From positions 1 to 42,398 of the forward strand of contig NZ_BMVB01000037.1 in NCBI RefSeq assembly GCF_014650495.1: 42,398 nucleotides of DNA. Reading direction: 5' to 3'. Below, piece after piece: positions 1 to 7,729 of the stretch. The notes below the pieces were generated by a model. That model searched no databases and was not told the origin of the DNA. It worked only from the letters and a program-made list of their open reading frames with translations. Both the position numbers and the translations under genes were made by a program. Every line of letters starts with the position of its first letter. The first letter of the stretch is position 1. This DNA comes from Streptomyces cinnamoneus (GTDB taxonomy: Bacteria > Actinomycetota > Actinomycetes > Streptomycetales > Streptomycetaceae).

Positions 1-627
1 CGCCCGGCTGCACGCGGTGACCGGTGCGTACGCCATGCCCGTCGAGCTGTTCCGGCCGCGCCTGGATCCCGGCGCGGGCGTGCGGGGCGTGTCGTCGGCG
101 TCCGGACGGCGGGCGGCGGGGGCGGTGAGGCCGGACATGTAGCCGGTGGCGGAGTGGGTGCGCGCGGCGGGCGCGGCGGGCGCGGCGCCCGGCGTCCGGT
201 CGCGCTGGGCGCCGATGACGCCCCAGCCGAGGACGGGGTCGCGCTGCTCGGGGTGGCCGGAGCGGGCGGAGGGGCGGGCCGCCTCCTCCTGGCCGAAGCC
301 GGCGCCCGGGCCGGCGCCCGAGCCGAGGCCCGCGCTGTAGCCGGCGTCGTAGTCGGGGCCGAACCCGGCGTCGTAGCCGGGGACGCCGGCGTCGTAGCCG
401 GGGGCGAATCCGGCGTCGAAGTCCGCCGCGAGCTCCGCGGCGTCGGTGCCGGAGGCGGCGCCGCGCCGGCGCCCGCTGCCCGGGCCGGGCACCGGGGTCA
501 CCGCCTCGGGGGCGCGGCCGTGCGCGGTGGGCCCCTGGCCCTCCGGGGCGCGGCGGCGGCCCGTACCGGAGGCGGCAGCGGCGGACCCGAAGCGGGCCCG
601 GTCGGCGCGTGCGCTGTGTTTACCCAC
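1..627 (-). CDS. N-terminal part of unknown protein with Tyr/Phe-Asp-Ala-Gly repeats (cut by left edge)
   Basis: This reading frame is open for 209 codons from a GTG at 627 and continues past base 1. The N-terminus (VGKHSARADRARFG) is basic, followed by an Ala/Gly/Pro-rich stretch. Near residues 68-95 there are four spaced copies of a (F/Y)DAG motif, then a Pro/Ala-rich linker with VLGWGVIGAQRDRTPG. No membrane segment or catalytic motif is visible in the part present. The GTG lies inside the last codons of the hydrolase gene: the bases GTGGGTAA hold both the start and that gene's stop, an 8-base overlap that indicates translational coupling. A basic head plus disordered linker would fit a Streptomyces DUF3152-type protein, which I recall beside such a hydrolase, but the diagnostic C-terminus is outside the window. 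Existence is well supported by frame and overlap; function is unknown. Confidence 0.72.
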   Translation of the reverse strand, partial: MGKHSARADRARFGSAAAASGTGRRRAPEGQGPTAHGRAPEAVTPVPGPGSGRRRGAASGTDAAELAADFDAGFAPGYDAGVPGYDAGFGPDYDAGYSAGLGSGAGPGAGFGQEEAARPSARSGHPEQRDPVLGWGVIGAQRDRTPGAAPAAPAARTHSATGYMSGLTAPAARRPDADDTPRTPAPGSRRGRNSSTGMAYAPVTACSRA

Positions 628-1612
628 GGGGCGGGGCGCTCCGTTCCGGTGTCGTGGCGGTGTCCGCGAGCAGTTCCCGGAAGGCGCGAGCCACCACGTC
701 CGGGTCCTCCATCATCGCGACATGACCCGCCTGGAGAAGCGTCAGCAGCCGCGAGTCGCGGAATGCCTTGCTCGCACGGTGGGCCATGCGGAGGGAGACG
801 AGCTGGTCGCGCGCTCCGTACACGAGCAGAGTAGGGGCAAGGACCTTCTCCGCCTGACGCCACAGCGAATGCTGTCCGCCGAGTGTGTACGCGTCGACGA
901 TGCCGCGGGCCGAGCGGGCCATGACGTCCCAGAAGTAGGGGAGCTCCAGCCTGCGCTCGTACTCGGCGACCGCGAGGGCGAACCCTTCGGGCGTCACCTG
1001 GGCGGGGTCGCCGTAGCACAGGGCGAGCACCTCGCGGGTGCGGCGTTCGGGCGTCCAGTCCTTGGTGGCCCGGGCGAAGAGGGAGACGACGCCGGGCACG
1101 GCGAGCAGGGCGGTGGGCACCGCCGTGCGCTGGGGCCGCAGCTCCGGCAGGGCGGGCGAGACGAGGGTGAGCGTGCGGACGAGGTCCGGACGGACGGCGG
1201 CCACGCGGGTGGCGACGGCGCCGCCCATGGAGTTGCCGATGAGGTGGACGGGGCCGCGGGCGGTGGCGTCGAGGTAGCGGATGACCACGCGCGCGTACCC
1301 GGTGATGGAGTAGTCGCCGTCCTCGGGCGGCGGCGCGTCCCCGAAGCCGGGCAGGTCCAGGGCTTCACAGTCGACGAGACCCGCGAGCCGCTCCATCAGC
1401 TCGGACCAGTTCTGCGAGGACCCGCCGAGGCCGTGCAGGCACAGGGCGGCCGGCAGCGTGCCCGGGCCACCGGCGGGCGGGCGGGAGCGCACGGTCAGCG
1501 TGATCCCGGGCAGGGCCACCGTGCGCAGCTCCTCCCCCGCGCTGACCCGCGAGGAGCGCGTGGGTGGCACCACGGGCACGGCGCGGGCATCCGGCGACTC
1601 GGTCGAAGACAT
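620..1612 (-). CDS. alpha/beta-fold hydrolase
   Basis: A 330-aa serine hydrolase of the alpha/beta superfamily, probably cytosolic. Visible motifs are the oxyanion-side LCLHGLGG (about residues 57-64), the nucleophile elbow GNSMG with Ser128, a likely acid in YGARDQ (Asp269) and the catalytic His in AGHVAMME (His297). Together these make a complete Ser-Asp-His triad in family order. The first 30 residues are a disordered Pro/Ser-rich extension. No signal peptide is seen. Substrate cannot be inferred; relatives include esterases, lipases and C-C bond hydrolases. The 3' end overlaps the start of the downstream gene by 8 bases, so the two are co-translated. The upstream 147 bases separate it from a divergent small gene and must hold both promoters. 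Confidence 0.95.
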   Translation of the reverse strand: MSSTESPDARAVPVVPPTRSSRVSAGEELRTVALPGITLTVRSRPPAGGPGTLPAALCLHGLGGSSQNWSELMERLAGLVDCEALDLPGFGDAPPPEDGDYSITGYARVVIRYLDATARGPVHLIGNSMGGAVATRVAAVRPDLVRTLTLVSPALPELRPQRTAVPTALLAVPGVVSLFARATKDWTPERRTREVLALCYGDPAQVTPEGFALAVAEYERRLELPYFWDVMARSARGIVDAYTLGGQHSLWRQAEKVLAPTLLVYGARDQLVSLRMAHRASKAFRDSRLLTLLQAGHVAMMEDPDVVARAFRELLADTATTPERSAPPRG

Positions 1613-1759
1613 GCGGGCAATGTTACGAGACGATCACGCCCGAACCTTTGTGGCGGCGGTCACAGATCGCCTGGCGGTCGCCAGCCCCGTCTCCTAGGCT
1701 GCAAGCAGGTGTATGAAGGAGTACAGGGCGTCATCCCGGATACCGGAAAGGGATCCCGT

Positions 1760-1987
1760 ATGCCTGTCGACCCGACCGACCCCGATACCTTCGAGGACGA
1801 GGACGAGGACGCCGTCGTGATCACCACCGACGCGGAGGCGCCGGAGGCGGATGCCGCCGAGCAGCACGCCGACCTCGCTCCACAGCGCGACGACCGGCTG
1901 GAGCACATCGACCGCGACTCGGCCAACGAGGCGGACCGCGCCGAGCAGGCGCGGGTGGTGGAACTGGACGAGGACGACTACCGCTGA
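1760..1987 (+). CDS. small highly acidic protein of unknown function
   Basis: A 75-aa protein starting MPVDPTDPDTFEDEDEDAV and ending ELDEDDYR. Roughly a third of its residues are Asp or Glu, with one short Val/Ile patch (AVVITT) and no cysteines or membrane segment. The ATG at 1760 is preceded by a GGAAAGGG ribosome site at sensible distance. The frame stays open far upstream, but composition becomes Arg/Gly-rich there, so the short form is the gene. It stands between a divergent hydrolase and a TetR regulator. I recognise no domain; it looks intrinsically disordered and could be a nucleic-acid mimic or a protein-binding tail, which is speculation. Confidence 0.75.
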   Translation: MPVDPTDPDTFEDEDEDAVVITTDAEAPEADAAEQHADLAPQRDDRLEHIDRDSANEADRAEQARVVELDEDDYR

Positions 1988-2157
1988 CCCTCCTGCAGCG
2001 GCCGGACCGGGCGTACTGCCTGGATTGGGGGTTTTGTCGACTTCCCACAGCGTCCGGTCCGTGAAATTCTCCGCTCCGACCACGCACGGCCCGGTTACCC
2101 AAAAGTACGATGGCGGGCGCGGTGCACACCGTGCACGGAACGAACATGGGAGGCGGC

Positions 2158-2796
2158 GTGACAGCCATCGAGCAGACCGAGGCGCGCCCGCGGGGCACGC
2201 GCCTGCCGCGCCGAGCCCGACGCAACCAGCTCCTGGGCGCCGCCCAGGAGGTCTTCGTGGCGCAGGGGTACCACGCCGCGGCGATGGACGACATCGCCGA
2301 GCGCGCGGGCGTCAGCAAGCCGGTGCTCTACCAGCACTTCCCCGGCAAGCTGGACCTCTACCTGGCGCTGCTGGACCAGCACTGCGAGAACCTCCTGCAG
2401 GCCGTCCGCACCGCACTCGCCTCCACCTCCGAGAACAAGCTGCGCGTGGCGGCCACCATGGACGCCTACTTCGCGTACGTCGAGGACGAGGGCGGCGCCT
2501 TCCGCCTGGTCTTCGAGTCCGACCTGACCAACGAGCCGGCCGTGCGCGAGCGCGTCGAGCGGGTCTCGCTGGAGTGCGCCGAGGCGATCAGCGACGTGGT
2601 CGCCGAGGACACCGGCCTGTCGAAGGACGAGGCCATGCTGCTGGCCGTGGGCCTGGGCGGCGTCTCCCAGGTCGTCGCCCGCTACTGGCTCTCCAGCGAG
2701 AGCGCCGTCCCGCGGGAGACGGCGGTCCAGCTGCTGACGTCGCTGGCCTGGCGCGGCATCGCCGGCTTCCCGAAGGTCGCGCACGAGCAGCACTGA
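2158..2796 (+). CDS. TetR/AcrR family transcriptional regulator
   Basis: A 212-aa one-component repressor. The N-terminal helix-turn-helix is clear at about residues 22-65: RRNQLLGAAQEVFVAQGY, then MDDIAERAGVSKPVLYQHFPGKLDLY, the classic TetR_N pattern. The remaining 140 residues are an all-helical ligand and dimer domain without recognisable ligand residues. I chose GTG 2158 because GGGAGGCG stands just upstream; an in-frame ATG at 2110 would add 16 residues without a good ribosome site. A GC-rich hairpin follows the stop. Its target is not evident; neighbouring promoters and its own are the usual candidates for this family. Confidence 0.95.
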   Translation: MTAIEQTEARPRGTRLPRRARRNQLLGAAQEVFVAQGYHAAAMDDIAERAGVSKPVLYQHFPGKLDLYLALLDQHCENLLQAVRTALASTSENKLRVAATMDAYFAYVEDEGGAFRLVFESDLTNEPAVRERVERVSLECAEAISDVVAEDTGLSKDEAMLLAVGLGGVSQVVARYWLSSESAVPRETAVQLLTSLAWRGIAGFPKVAHEQH

Positions 2797-2803
2797 GCCG
2801 CTC

Positions 2804-2828
2804 CGGCCGCCGCTCCGCGCGGCGGCCG
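2804..2828 (+). terminator. GC-rich hairpin after the TetR gene
   Basis: A perfect 10-bp stem (CGGCCGCCGC paired with its complement) around the loop TCCGC lies 8 bases after the TetR stop codon. There is no U-run, which is usual for Streptomyces terminators. Confidence 0.5.
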
Positions 2829-2970
2829 CGGCGGTGTTCGCTGCGAGCGTGCGGGCGGGGGCCCGGCTCGCCCCCGTACCGGGCTAATGTGTGGAACGTA
2901 CGGCGCGGCTGGCCGCGCACCCCGTCCCGGGGCTTCGCCACGGGGACCGCAACCTTCGGAGGGACAGACC

Positions 2971-3198
2971 GTGGAGGTCAAGATCGGCGTGCAGCACGCG
3001 CCCCGCGAGATCGTTCTGGAGAGCGGGCTGGCTGCCGAGGAAGTAGAGCGCGCGGTGGCCGATGCGCTCGCCGGCAAGGCACAGCTGCTGAGCCTGGTGG
3101 ACGACCGTGGCCGCAAGGTGCTGGTCCCGGCCGACCGGCTGGCGTACGTCGAGATCGGCGAGCCGACCGTCCGGAAGGTCGGATTCGGCGCGATGTGA
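2971..3198 (+). CDS. DUF3107 family protein
   Basis: A 75-aa protein beginning VEVKIGVQHAPREIVLES and continuing with a helical segment (AEEVERAVADALAG) and a beta-rich C-terminus (KVLVPADRLAYVEIG). This matches the short actinobacterial DUF3107 family, commonly described as ATP-binding, although I see no classical P-loop. GTG 2971 is chosen because GGAGGGA lies about 7 bases before it and the protein then starts exactly at the conserved core; the longer ATG form at 2887 would add a low-complexity extension. It is followed by a strong hairpin, so it ends a transcript that may begin at the TetR gene or in the 173-base gap. Role unknown. Confidence 0.93.
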   Translation: MEVKIGVQHAPREIVLESGLAAEEVERAVADALAGKAQLLSLVDDRGRKVLVPADRLAYVEIGEPTVRKVGFGAM

Positions 3199-3240
3199 TC
3201 GCGCGATGATCGTGTGAGGTCCGGCTCCGGCCGGACGCGA

Positions 3241-3281
3241 ACGGCGGGGCCCCGGTGCGAAATTCACCGGGGCTCCGCCGT
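3241..3281 (+). terminator. terminator after the DUF3107 gene
   Basis: A 17-bp inverted repeat (3241-3257 with 3265-3281, one G-U pair) with a 7-base AT-rich loop CGAAATT, 43 bases after the stop. The stem is nearly all GC and is followed by TTGTCGT. Confidence 0.85.
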
Positions 3282-3422
3282 TGTCGTAGGTGCGGGTCGT
3301 GTGTGACTGTCGTACGTGACGCCGGACCGGTGACGAGGGTTGCCCGGGTCGGCCATGGGGTAAGACCGCTACGACCGATTTGCACCCCCTGCTTCTCGGC
3401 CACCTCATGGGAGGGAATGAGC

Positions 3423-3701
3423 ATGATCCTCTGGGAAGCGCTCGGCTCGGTCCTGATCGGCCTCGCCGTCTCCTACGGAGCCCTGCGCTGGCTTCCCACG
3501 CGCTACGGACAGTTCCGCTCCCGCGCGCTCACCCTGGCCACCGGACCGGTCGCCGCGCTGTTCGGCGCGCTGCTGGCCCATTCGGTGCTCGGGCCGGGCC
3601 ACGCCGTCGCCATCCTGACGGTGTCCCTGGGCGTGGCCGTGGCGCTGCTCTCCCTCCTGCTGCGCCCGGCCGGCCGGGCCCGCCGATCAGCCACGGCTTG
3701 A
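3423..3701 (+). CDS. small integral membrane protein
   Basis: A 92-aa protein (MILWEALGSVLIGLAVSYGA...) with three hydrophobic segments: about residues 3-19, 38-53 and 58-76. It ends in a basic Arg-rich tail (RPAGRARRSATA). I prefer ATG 3423 because the ribosome site GGGAGGG then sits about 7 bases upstream; an in-frame ATG at 3417 is too close to that site. The gene is convergent with the ferritin-like gene, whose stop is 44 bases away. No family is recognised. Confidence 0.8.
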   Translation: MILWEALGSVLIGLAVSYGALRWLPTRYGQFRSRALTLATGPVAALFGALLAHSVLGPGHAVAILTVSLGVAVALLSLLLRPAGRARRSATA

Positions 3702-3745
3702 GGCGGGCCCGCCGGAATCCGCCGGTGGGCGGTGTCGCGACCGCG

Positions 3746-4504
3746 TCAGGCCGCCAGGCCCAGCGCGGCCATCCGCTTGGTGTGCGCCTCGGTGATCCGC
3801 GAGAACATCTTGCCGACCTCCGCCAGGTCGAAGCCGTCGGCCACGCCGCCCACCAGCATCGTGGACAGCGCGTCACGGTCCGCCACCACGCGCTGCGCCT
3901 GGGAGAGCGCCTCGCCCATCAGCCGCCGGGCCCACAGCGCGAGCCGCCCGCCCACACGCGGCTCGGCCTCGATCGCGGCACGGACCTTCTCGACCGCGAA
4001 CGACGCGTGGCCGGTGTCGTCGAGCACGGTGAGCACCAGCGCGCGGGTGTCGGAGTCCAGGCGGGCCGCGACCTCGCGGTAGAAGTCGCTGGCGATCGAG
4101 TCGCCCACGTACGCCTTGACGAGGCCCTCCAGCCAGTCCGAGGGCGCGGTCTGGCGGTGGAACTCGTCCAGCGCCGCCGCGAAGGGCTCCATGGCGGCGG
4201 TCGGCGGGGCGTCGATGGCCTCCAGGCGGTCCCGCAGCCGCTGGAAGTGCTGGAACTCTGCCGCGGCCATCTTGGCCAGAGCGGCCTTGTCGTCGAGGGA
4301 GGGGGCCAGCTTGGCGTCCTCCGCGAGCCGCTCGAAGGCGGCCAGCTCGCCGTAGGCGAGGGCGCCGAGCAGGTCCACGACGGCCGCCCGGTACTGCGGG
4401 TCGGCGGAGGCGTGGGCCCAGTCCTGGGCGGCGATCCCGGTGTGCTCGCCGGCCGTGGTGGTGCCGGTCTCGGTGGCGTTCTCTGGCGTGTCGGGCGTCT
4501 CCAT
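3746..4504 (-). CDS. ferritin-like fold protein (MiaE-like diiron hydroxylase superfamily)
   Basis: A 252-aa protein with an all-helical ferritin-like core. Helices with Glu and Glu/His pairs appear in order: YGELAAFERLAEDAK, AAAEFQHFQRLRDRL (an ExxH-type ligand pair), a central helix in VGDSIASDFYREVAA, and TVLDDTGHASFAVEKV. These fit a four-helix bundle that may bind two metal ions. In actinomycetes this family is annotated as ferritin-like or as resembling the tRNA 2-methylthio-N6-isopentenyladenosine hydroxylase MiaE; whether the metal site is complete cannot be settled by eye. The first 30 residues (METPDTPENATETGTT...) look disordered. ATG 4504 is preferred over an upstream in-frame start that would add a Cys/Arg-rich leader. 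It is divergent from the DEAD-box helicase gene across a 425-base gap. Confidence 0.9.
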   Translation of the reverse strand: METPDTPENATETGTTTAGEHTGIAAQDWAHASADPQYRAAVVDLLGALAYGELAAFERLAEDAKLAPSLDDKAALAKMAAAEFQHFQRLRDRLEAIDAPPTAAMEPFAAALDEFHRQTAPSDWLEGLVKAYVGDSIASDFYREVAARLDSDTRALVLTVLDDTGHASFAVEKVRAAIEAEPRVGGRLALWARRLMGEALSQAQRVVADRDALSTMLVGGVADGFDLAEVGKMFSRITEAHTKRMAALGLAA

Positions 4505-4926
4505 GCAGCGAACGATAGCCCGCCGTGCGACACGACGAACCCCCTGGTCAGACAGTTCATCCTGATCCGGACACGCGATTGTCCGGACACACATGCGCCT
4601 TTCCGGGGTACAGTGCTAATAGGCCAGCCGAGTATTCGGCGGGCCGAACTCATGCTGTGTCTTCTGGAGGCGCGTCTTCAGGACTGCAGCGGATGCCCGG
4701 TCGGTGGCCCGATCGGCTTCCACAAAACCGACCGCCCTCCGCGCGGTACGTACGGGACGTACGCACACCAGGAGGGATCCGCTCGCGGCACGTGTGCACG
4801 AGCGAAGGCAGTGGTCCCGCGCCACCCGGCAGCCACCGGCAGCCGGCAGCACTACTGGCGCGGTCCGTACGAGCCCTCGTACGACCCCCTTCGCCGCCTC
4901 GCGCCGCGTCTCACAGAAGAGGCAAG
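4505..4926. promoter_or_regulatory. 425-base divergent intergenic region with two palindromes
   Basis: This stretch separates the ferritin-like gene from the helicase gene and holds no convincing gene. It contains a perfect palindrome, TCCGGACA and TGTCCGGA with a 6-base spacer (4566-4587), well placed as an operator between the two promoters. It also has a run of CGTACG elements around 4746-4762, an AGGAGGG at about 4769-4776 with no start codon at the right distance, and a perfect hairpin CGTACGAG-CC-CTCGTACG at 4866-4883, about 34 bases before the presumed helicase ribosome site. I infer a long 5' leader for the helicase mRNA. Confidence 0.55.
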
Positions 4927-4929
4927 ATT

Positions 4930-7578
4930 CTGTCCACTTTCCGAGACCTCGGGATTCTGTCCGAAACCGCCGAAGCGCTCGAAGCCGTCGGCATCGTGAA
5001 TCCGTTCCCCATCCAGGAGATGACGCTCCCCGTCGCCCTCTCGGGCTCCGACGTCATCGGCCAGGCCAAGACCGGCACCGGCAAGACGCTGGGCTTCGGT
5101 CTGCCCCTCCTGGAGCGCGTCGTCGTCCCCGCGGACGTCGAGGCCGGCCGGGCCCAGCCCGAGCAGCTGACCGACGCCCCGCAGGCACTGGTCGTCGTCC
5201 CCACCCGCGAGCTCTGCCAGCAGGTCACCAACGACCTGCTGACCGCCGGCAAGGTCCGCAACGTCCGCGTCCAGGCCATTTACGGCGGACGTGCGTACGA
5301 GCCCCAGGTCGAGGCGCTCAAGAAGGGCGTCGACGTGATCGTCGGCACCCCCGGCCGCCTGCTGGACCTCGCCGGCCAGAAGAAGCTCAGCCTCGCGCAC
5401 GTCAAGGCCCTCGTCCTGGACGAGGCCGACGAAATGCTCGACCTCGGCTTCCTGCCCGACGTGGAGCGCATCATCACGATGCTCCCCGCCAAGCGGCAGA
5501 CCATGCTCTTCTCGGCCACCATGCCGGGCGCGGTCATCTCGCTCGCCCGCCGCTACATGTCGCAGCCCACGCACATCCGCGCCACCTCGCCGGACGACCA
5601 GGGCCAGACGCACGCCAACATCGCCCAGCACGTCTTCCGCGCCCACAACATGGACAAGCCGGAGATGGTCGCCCGCATCCTGCAGGCCGAGGGCCGCAAC
5701 CGCGCGATGATCTTCTGCCGCACGAAGCGGACGGCTGCGGACATCGCCGAACAGCTCACCCGTCGCGGCTTCGCCTCCGGCGCGGTCCACGGCGACCTCG
5801 GCCAGGGCGCCCGCGAGCAGGCGCTGCGCGCCTTCCGCAACGGCAAGGTCGACGTCCTCGTCTGCACGGACGTCGCCGCGCGCGGCATCGACGTGGACGA
5901 CGTCACGCACGTGGTCAATTACCAGTCCCCCGAGGACGAGAAGACCTACCTGCACCGCATCGGCCGCACCGGCCGCGCCGGCAAGTCGGGTACGGCCGTC
6001 ACGCTGGTCGACTGGGACGACATCCCCCGCTGGAAGCTCATCAACAAGGCGCTGGACCTCCCGTTCGACGAGCCGGAGGAGACGTACTCCACGTCCCCGC
6101 ACCTGTACGAGGCGCTGAGCATCCCCGCCGGCACCAAGGGCATCCTGCCGCGCTCCGAGCGGACGCTCGCCGGCCTCGCGGCCGAGGAGATCGAGGACCT
6201 CGGCGAGCCGGGCGGCCGCGGACGCGGCCGGGACGCCCGCCGCGGTGGCCGCGACCGTGTGGAGGAGGAGCGTCCGGCCCGTACGCGCACCCCGCGCCAG
6301 CGCCGCCGCACCCGCAACGGTGAGCCGGTGTCCGCCGAGGCCGCGCCGGCCGCCGGTTCCGGCACCGTCTCCGACGCACCGGCCGCCGTCCGCTCCGACG
6401 CCCCGGAGACGCCGGCCCGTCCGCGGCGCCGCCGTCGCACGCGGGGCGGTGCGGGAACGGCTCCGGCCGTCGCCGCCACGCCCGTGACCGAGCAGGCCCC
6501 CGCGGCCGCCGAGCCGGAGGCTCCGGCCCGTTCGCGGCGTCGCCGCACGCGTGGCGCGTCGGGGACGACCGCCGCGGCGAGCGTCGTCGCCGCCGCCACG
6601 GAGGTCGTCGAGGCCGCCGAGGCTGTGATCGCGTCCGTGCCGGCCGCCCGTGCGGCGGAGCCCGAGGTGACGGTCGAGGCCGTGGAGACGGTCGTCGAGA
6701 CCAAGCCGAAGCGGACCCGCGCGGCCGCCAAGAAGGCCGTCGAGACGGTCGAGGCCACGGAGACGGTCGAGGCCGTCGAGGTCGCCGAGACGAAGCCGAA
6801 GCGCACCCGCACGGCCAAGAAGGCCGCCGCCGCGCCGGTCGCCGAAGCCGTCGCCGAGGTCGAGGCCGAGGTCAAGCCCAAGCGCACCCGCACGGCTGCG
6901 AAGAAGGCCGCCGAGGTCGTCGAGACCGCGGAGACCGCCGAGGCGAAGCCGAAGCGCACCCGCACGGCCGCCAAGAAGGCCGTCGAGACCACCGAGGTCG
7001 CGGAGGTCGACGAGGCTGCTGAGGCGAAGCCGAAGCGCACCCGGGCCAAGAAGGCCGTCGAGACGGTCGAGGCCACGGAGACCGTCGAGGCTGCTGAGGC
7101 CAAGCCGAAGCGCACCCGCGCCACGGCCAAGAAGGCCGCCGCCGCGCCCGTCGCCGAAGCCGTCGCCGAGGTCAAGCCCAAGCGCACCCGCACGGCCGCC
7201 AAGAAGGCCGCCGAGGTCGCGGAGACCGCCGAGGCTGCTGAGGCCAAGCCCAAGCGCACCCGCACCGCTGCCAAGAAGGCTGCTGCCGCGCCGGAGGCCG
7301 TGGACGGCACCGAGGTCAAGCCCAAGCGCACCCGCGCCACGGCCAAGAAGGCCGCCGCCGCGCCCGTCGCCGAGGGCGAGGCCGAGGCCAAGCCCAAGCG
7401 CACCCGCACCGCTGCCAAGAAGGCTGCTGCCGCGCCGGAGGCCGTGGACGGCACCGAGGTCAAGCCCAAGCGGACGCGCACGGTCAAGAAGGCCGCCGCC
7501 GCGCCCGTCGCCGAGGGCGAGGCCGAGGCCAAGCCGAAGCGCACCCGCACGGCTACGAAGAAGGCCGCCGAGGCGTAA
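4930..7578 (+). CDS. DEAD-box ATP-dependent RNA helicase with long KPKRTR repeat tail
   Basis: An RNA-unwinding ATPase acting in ribosome assembly or mRNA turnover. Numbering from the CTG at 4930: Q-motif region PFPIQ (26-30), Walker A AKTGTGKT (46-53), PTREL (91-95), VLDEADEM with DEAD at 164-167, SAT (195-197), the second RecA domain with ARGID (317-321) and motif VI HRIGRTGRA (342-350). The core ends near 400. The rest (about 480 residues) is Ala, Lys, Arg and Glu-rich, with RRRRRTRG-type patches and, from about 592, twelve KPKRTR units followed by AAKKA and spaced by acidic Glu/Val/Ala linkers. No ATG, GTG or TTG stands at the conserved N-terminus: AAGAGG at 4917-4922 is 7 bases before CTG 4930 (or 4 before ATT 4927). 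The nearest standard in-frame start is GTG 4792. Identity is certain; the start is not. Confidence 0.95.
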   Translation: MSTFRDLGILSETAEALEAVGIVNPFPIQEMTLPVALSGSDVIGQAKTGTGKTLGFGLPLLERVVVPADVEAGRAQPEQLTDAPQALVVVPTRELCQQVTNDLLTAGKVRNVRVQAIYGGRAYEPQVEALKKGVDVIVGTPGRLLDLAGQKKLSLAHVKALVLDEADEMLDLGFLPDVERIITMLPAKRQTMLFSATMPGAVISLARRYMSQPTHIRATSPDDQGQTHANIAQHVFRAHNMDKPEMVARILQAEGRNRAMIFCRTKRTAADIAEQLTRRGFASGAVHGDLGQGAREQALRAFRNGKVDVLVCTDVAARGIDVDDVTHVVNYQSPEDEKTYLHRIGRTGRAGKSGTAVTLVDWDDIPRWKLINKALDLPFDEPEETYSTSPHLYEALSIPAGTKGILPRSERTLAGLAAEEIEDLGEPGGRGRGRDARRGGRDRVEEERPARTRTPRQRRRTRNGEPVSAEAAPAAGSGTVSDAPAAVRSDAPETPARPRRRRRTRGGAGTAPAVAATPVTEQAPAAAEPEAPARSRRRRTRGASGTTAAASVVAAATEVVEAAEAVIASVPAARAAEPEVTVEAVETVVETKPKRTRAAAKKAVETVEATETVEAVEVAETKPKRTRTAKKAAAAPVAEAVAEVEAEVKPKRTRTAAKKAAEVVETAETAEAKPKRTRTAAKKAVETTEVAEVDEAAEAKPKRTRAKKAVETVEATETVEAAEAKPKRTRATAKKAAAAPVAEAVAEVKPKRTRTAAKKAAEVAETAEAAEAKPKRTRTAAKKAAAAPEAVDGTEVKPKRTRATAKKAAAAPVAEGEAEAKPKRTRTAAKKAAAAPEAVDGTEVKPKRTRTVKKAAAAPVAEGEAEAKPKRTRTATKKAAEA
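6700..7569 (+). repeat. coding tandem repeat: 12 copies of KPKRTR(x)AKKA
   Basis: Twelve copies of the basic block KPKRTR, each followed by a variant of TAAKKA, alternate with acidic linkers 10-20 residues long. At DNA level, 7240-7328 and 7384-7472 are identical over 89 bases with a 144-base (48-codon) period, which points to recent duplication. The basic blocks resemble H1/HU-type Lys-rich tails. Confidence 0.92.
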
Positions 7579-7586
7579 GCCTCTGC

Positions 7587-7627
7587 AACGCCGCTGCCCG
7601 GGCCGTTCAGGCCCGGGCAGCGGCGTT
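7587..7627 (+). terminator. strong terminator after the helicase gene
   Basis: A perfect 18-bp inverted repeat (7587-7604 with 7610-7627), loop GTTCA, beginning 8 bases after the stop and ending in TTTTCC, so it has both stem and a short U-run. Confidence 0.95.
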
Positions 7628-7729
7628 TTCCGTGCGCGAACCCCTGCCCCCGCCCGCCGTGGCGCGATCCGCGCCCCCACGGGCCCCGCGGGCCCGGCGG
7701 CGGCCGGACGCCGCGTTAGCCTCGTTCCC

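Noticed and set aside
446..1759. Upstream extension of the 75-aa acidic protein to 513 residues
   Set aside because: The extra part is antisense to the hydrolase and lacks natural composition; a good ribosome site marks ATG 1760.
6700..7569. CRISPR-like array
   Set aside because: The repeats are in frame, vary in sequence and spacing, and encode the helicase tail; there are no cas genes.
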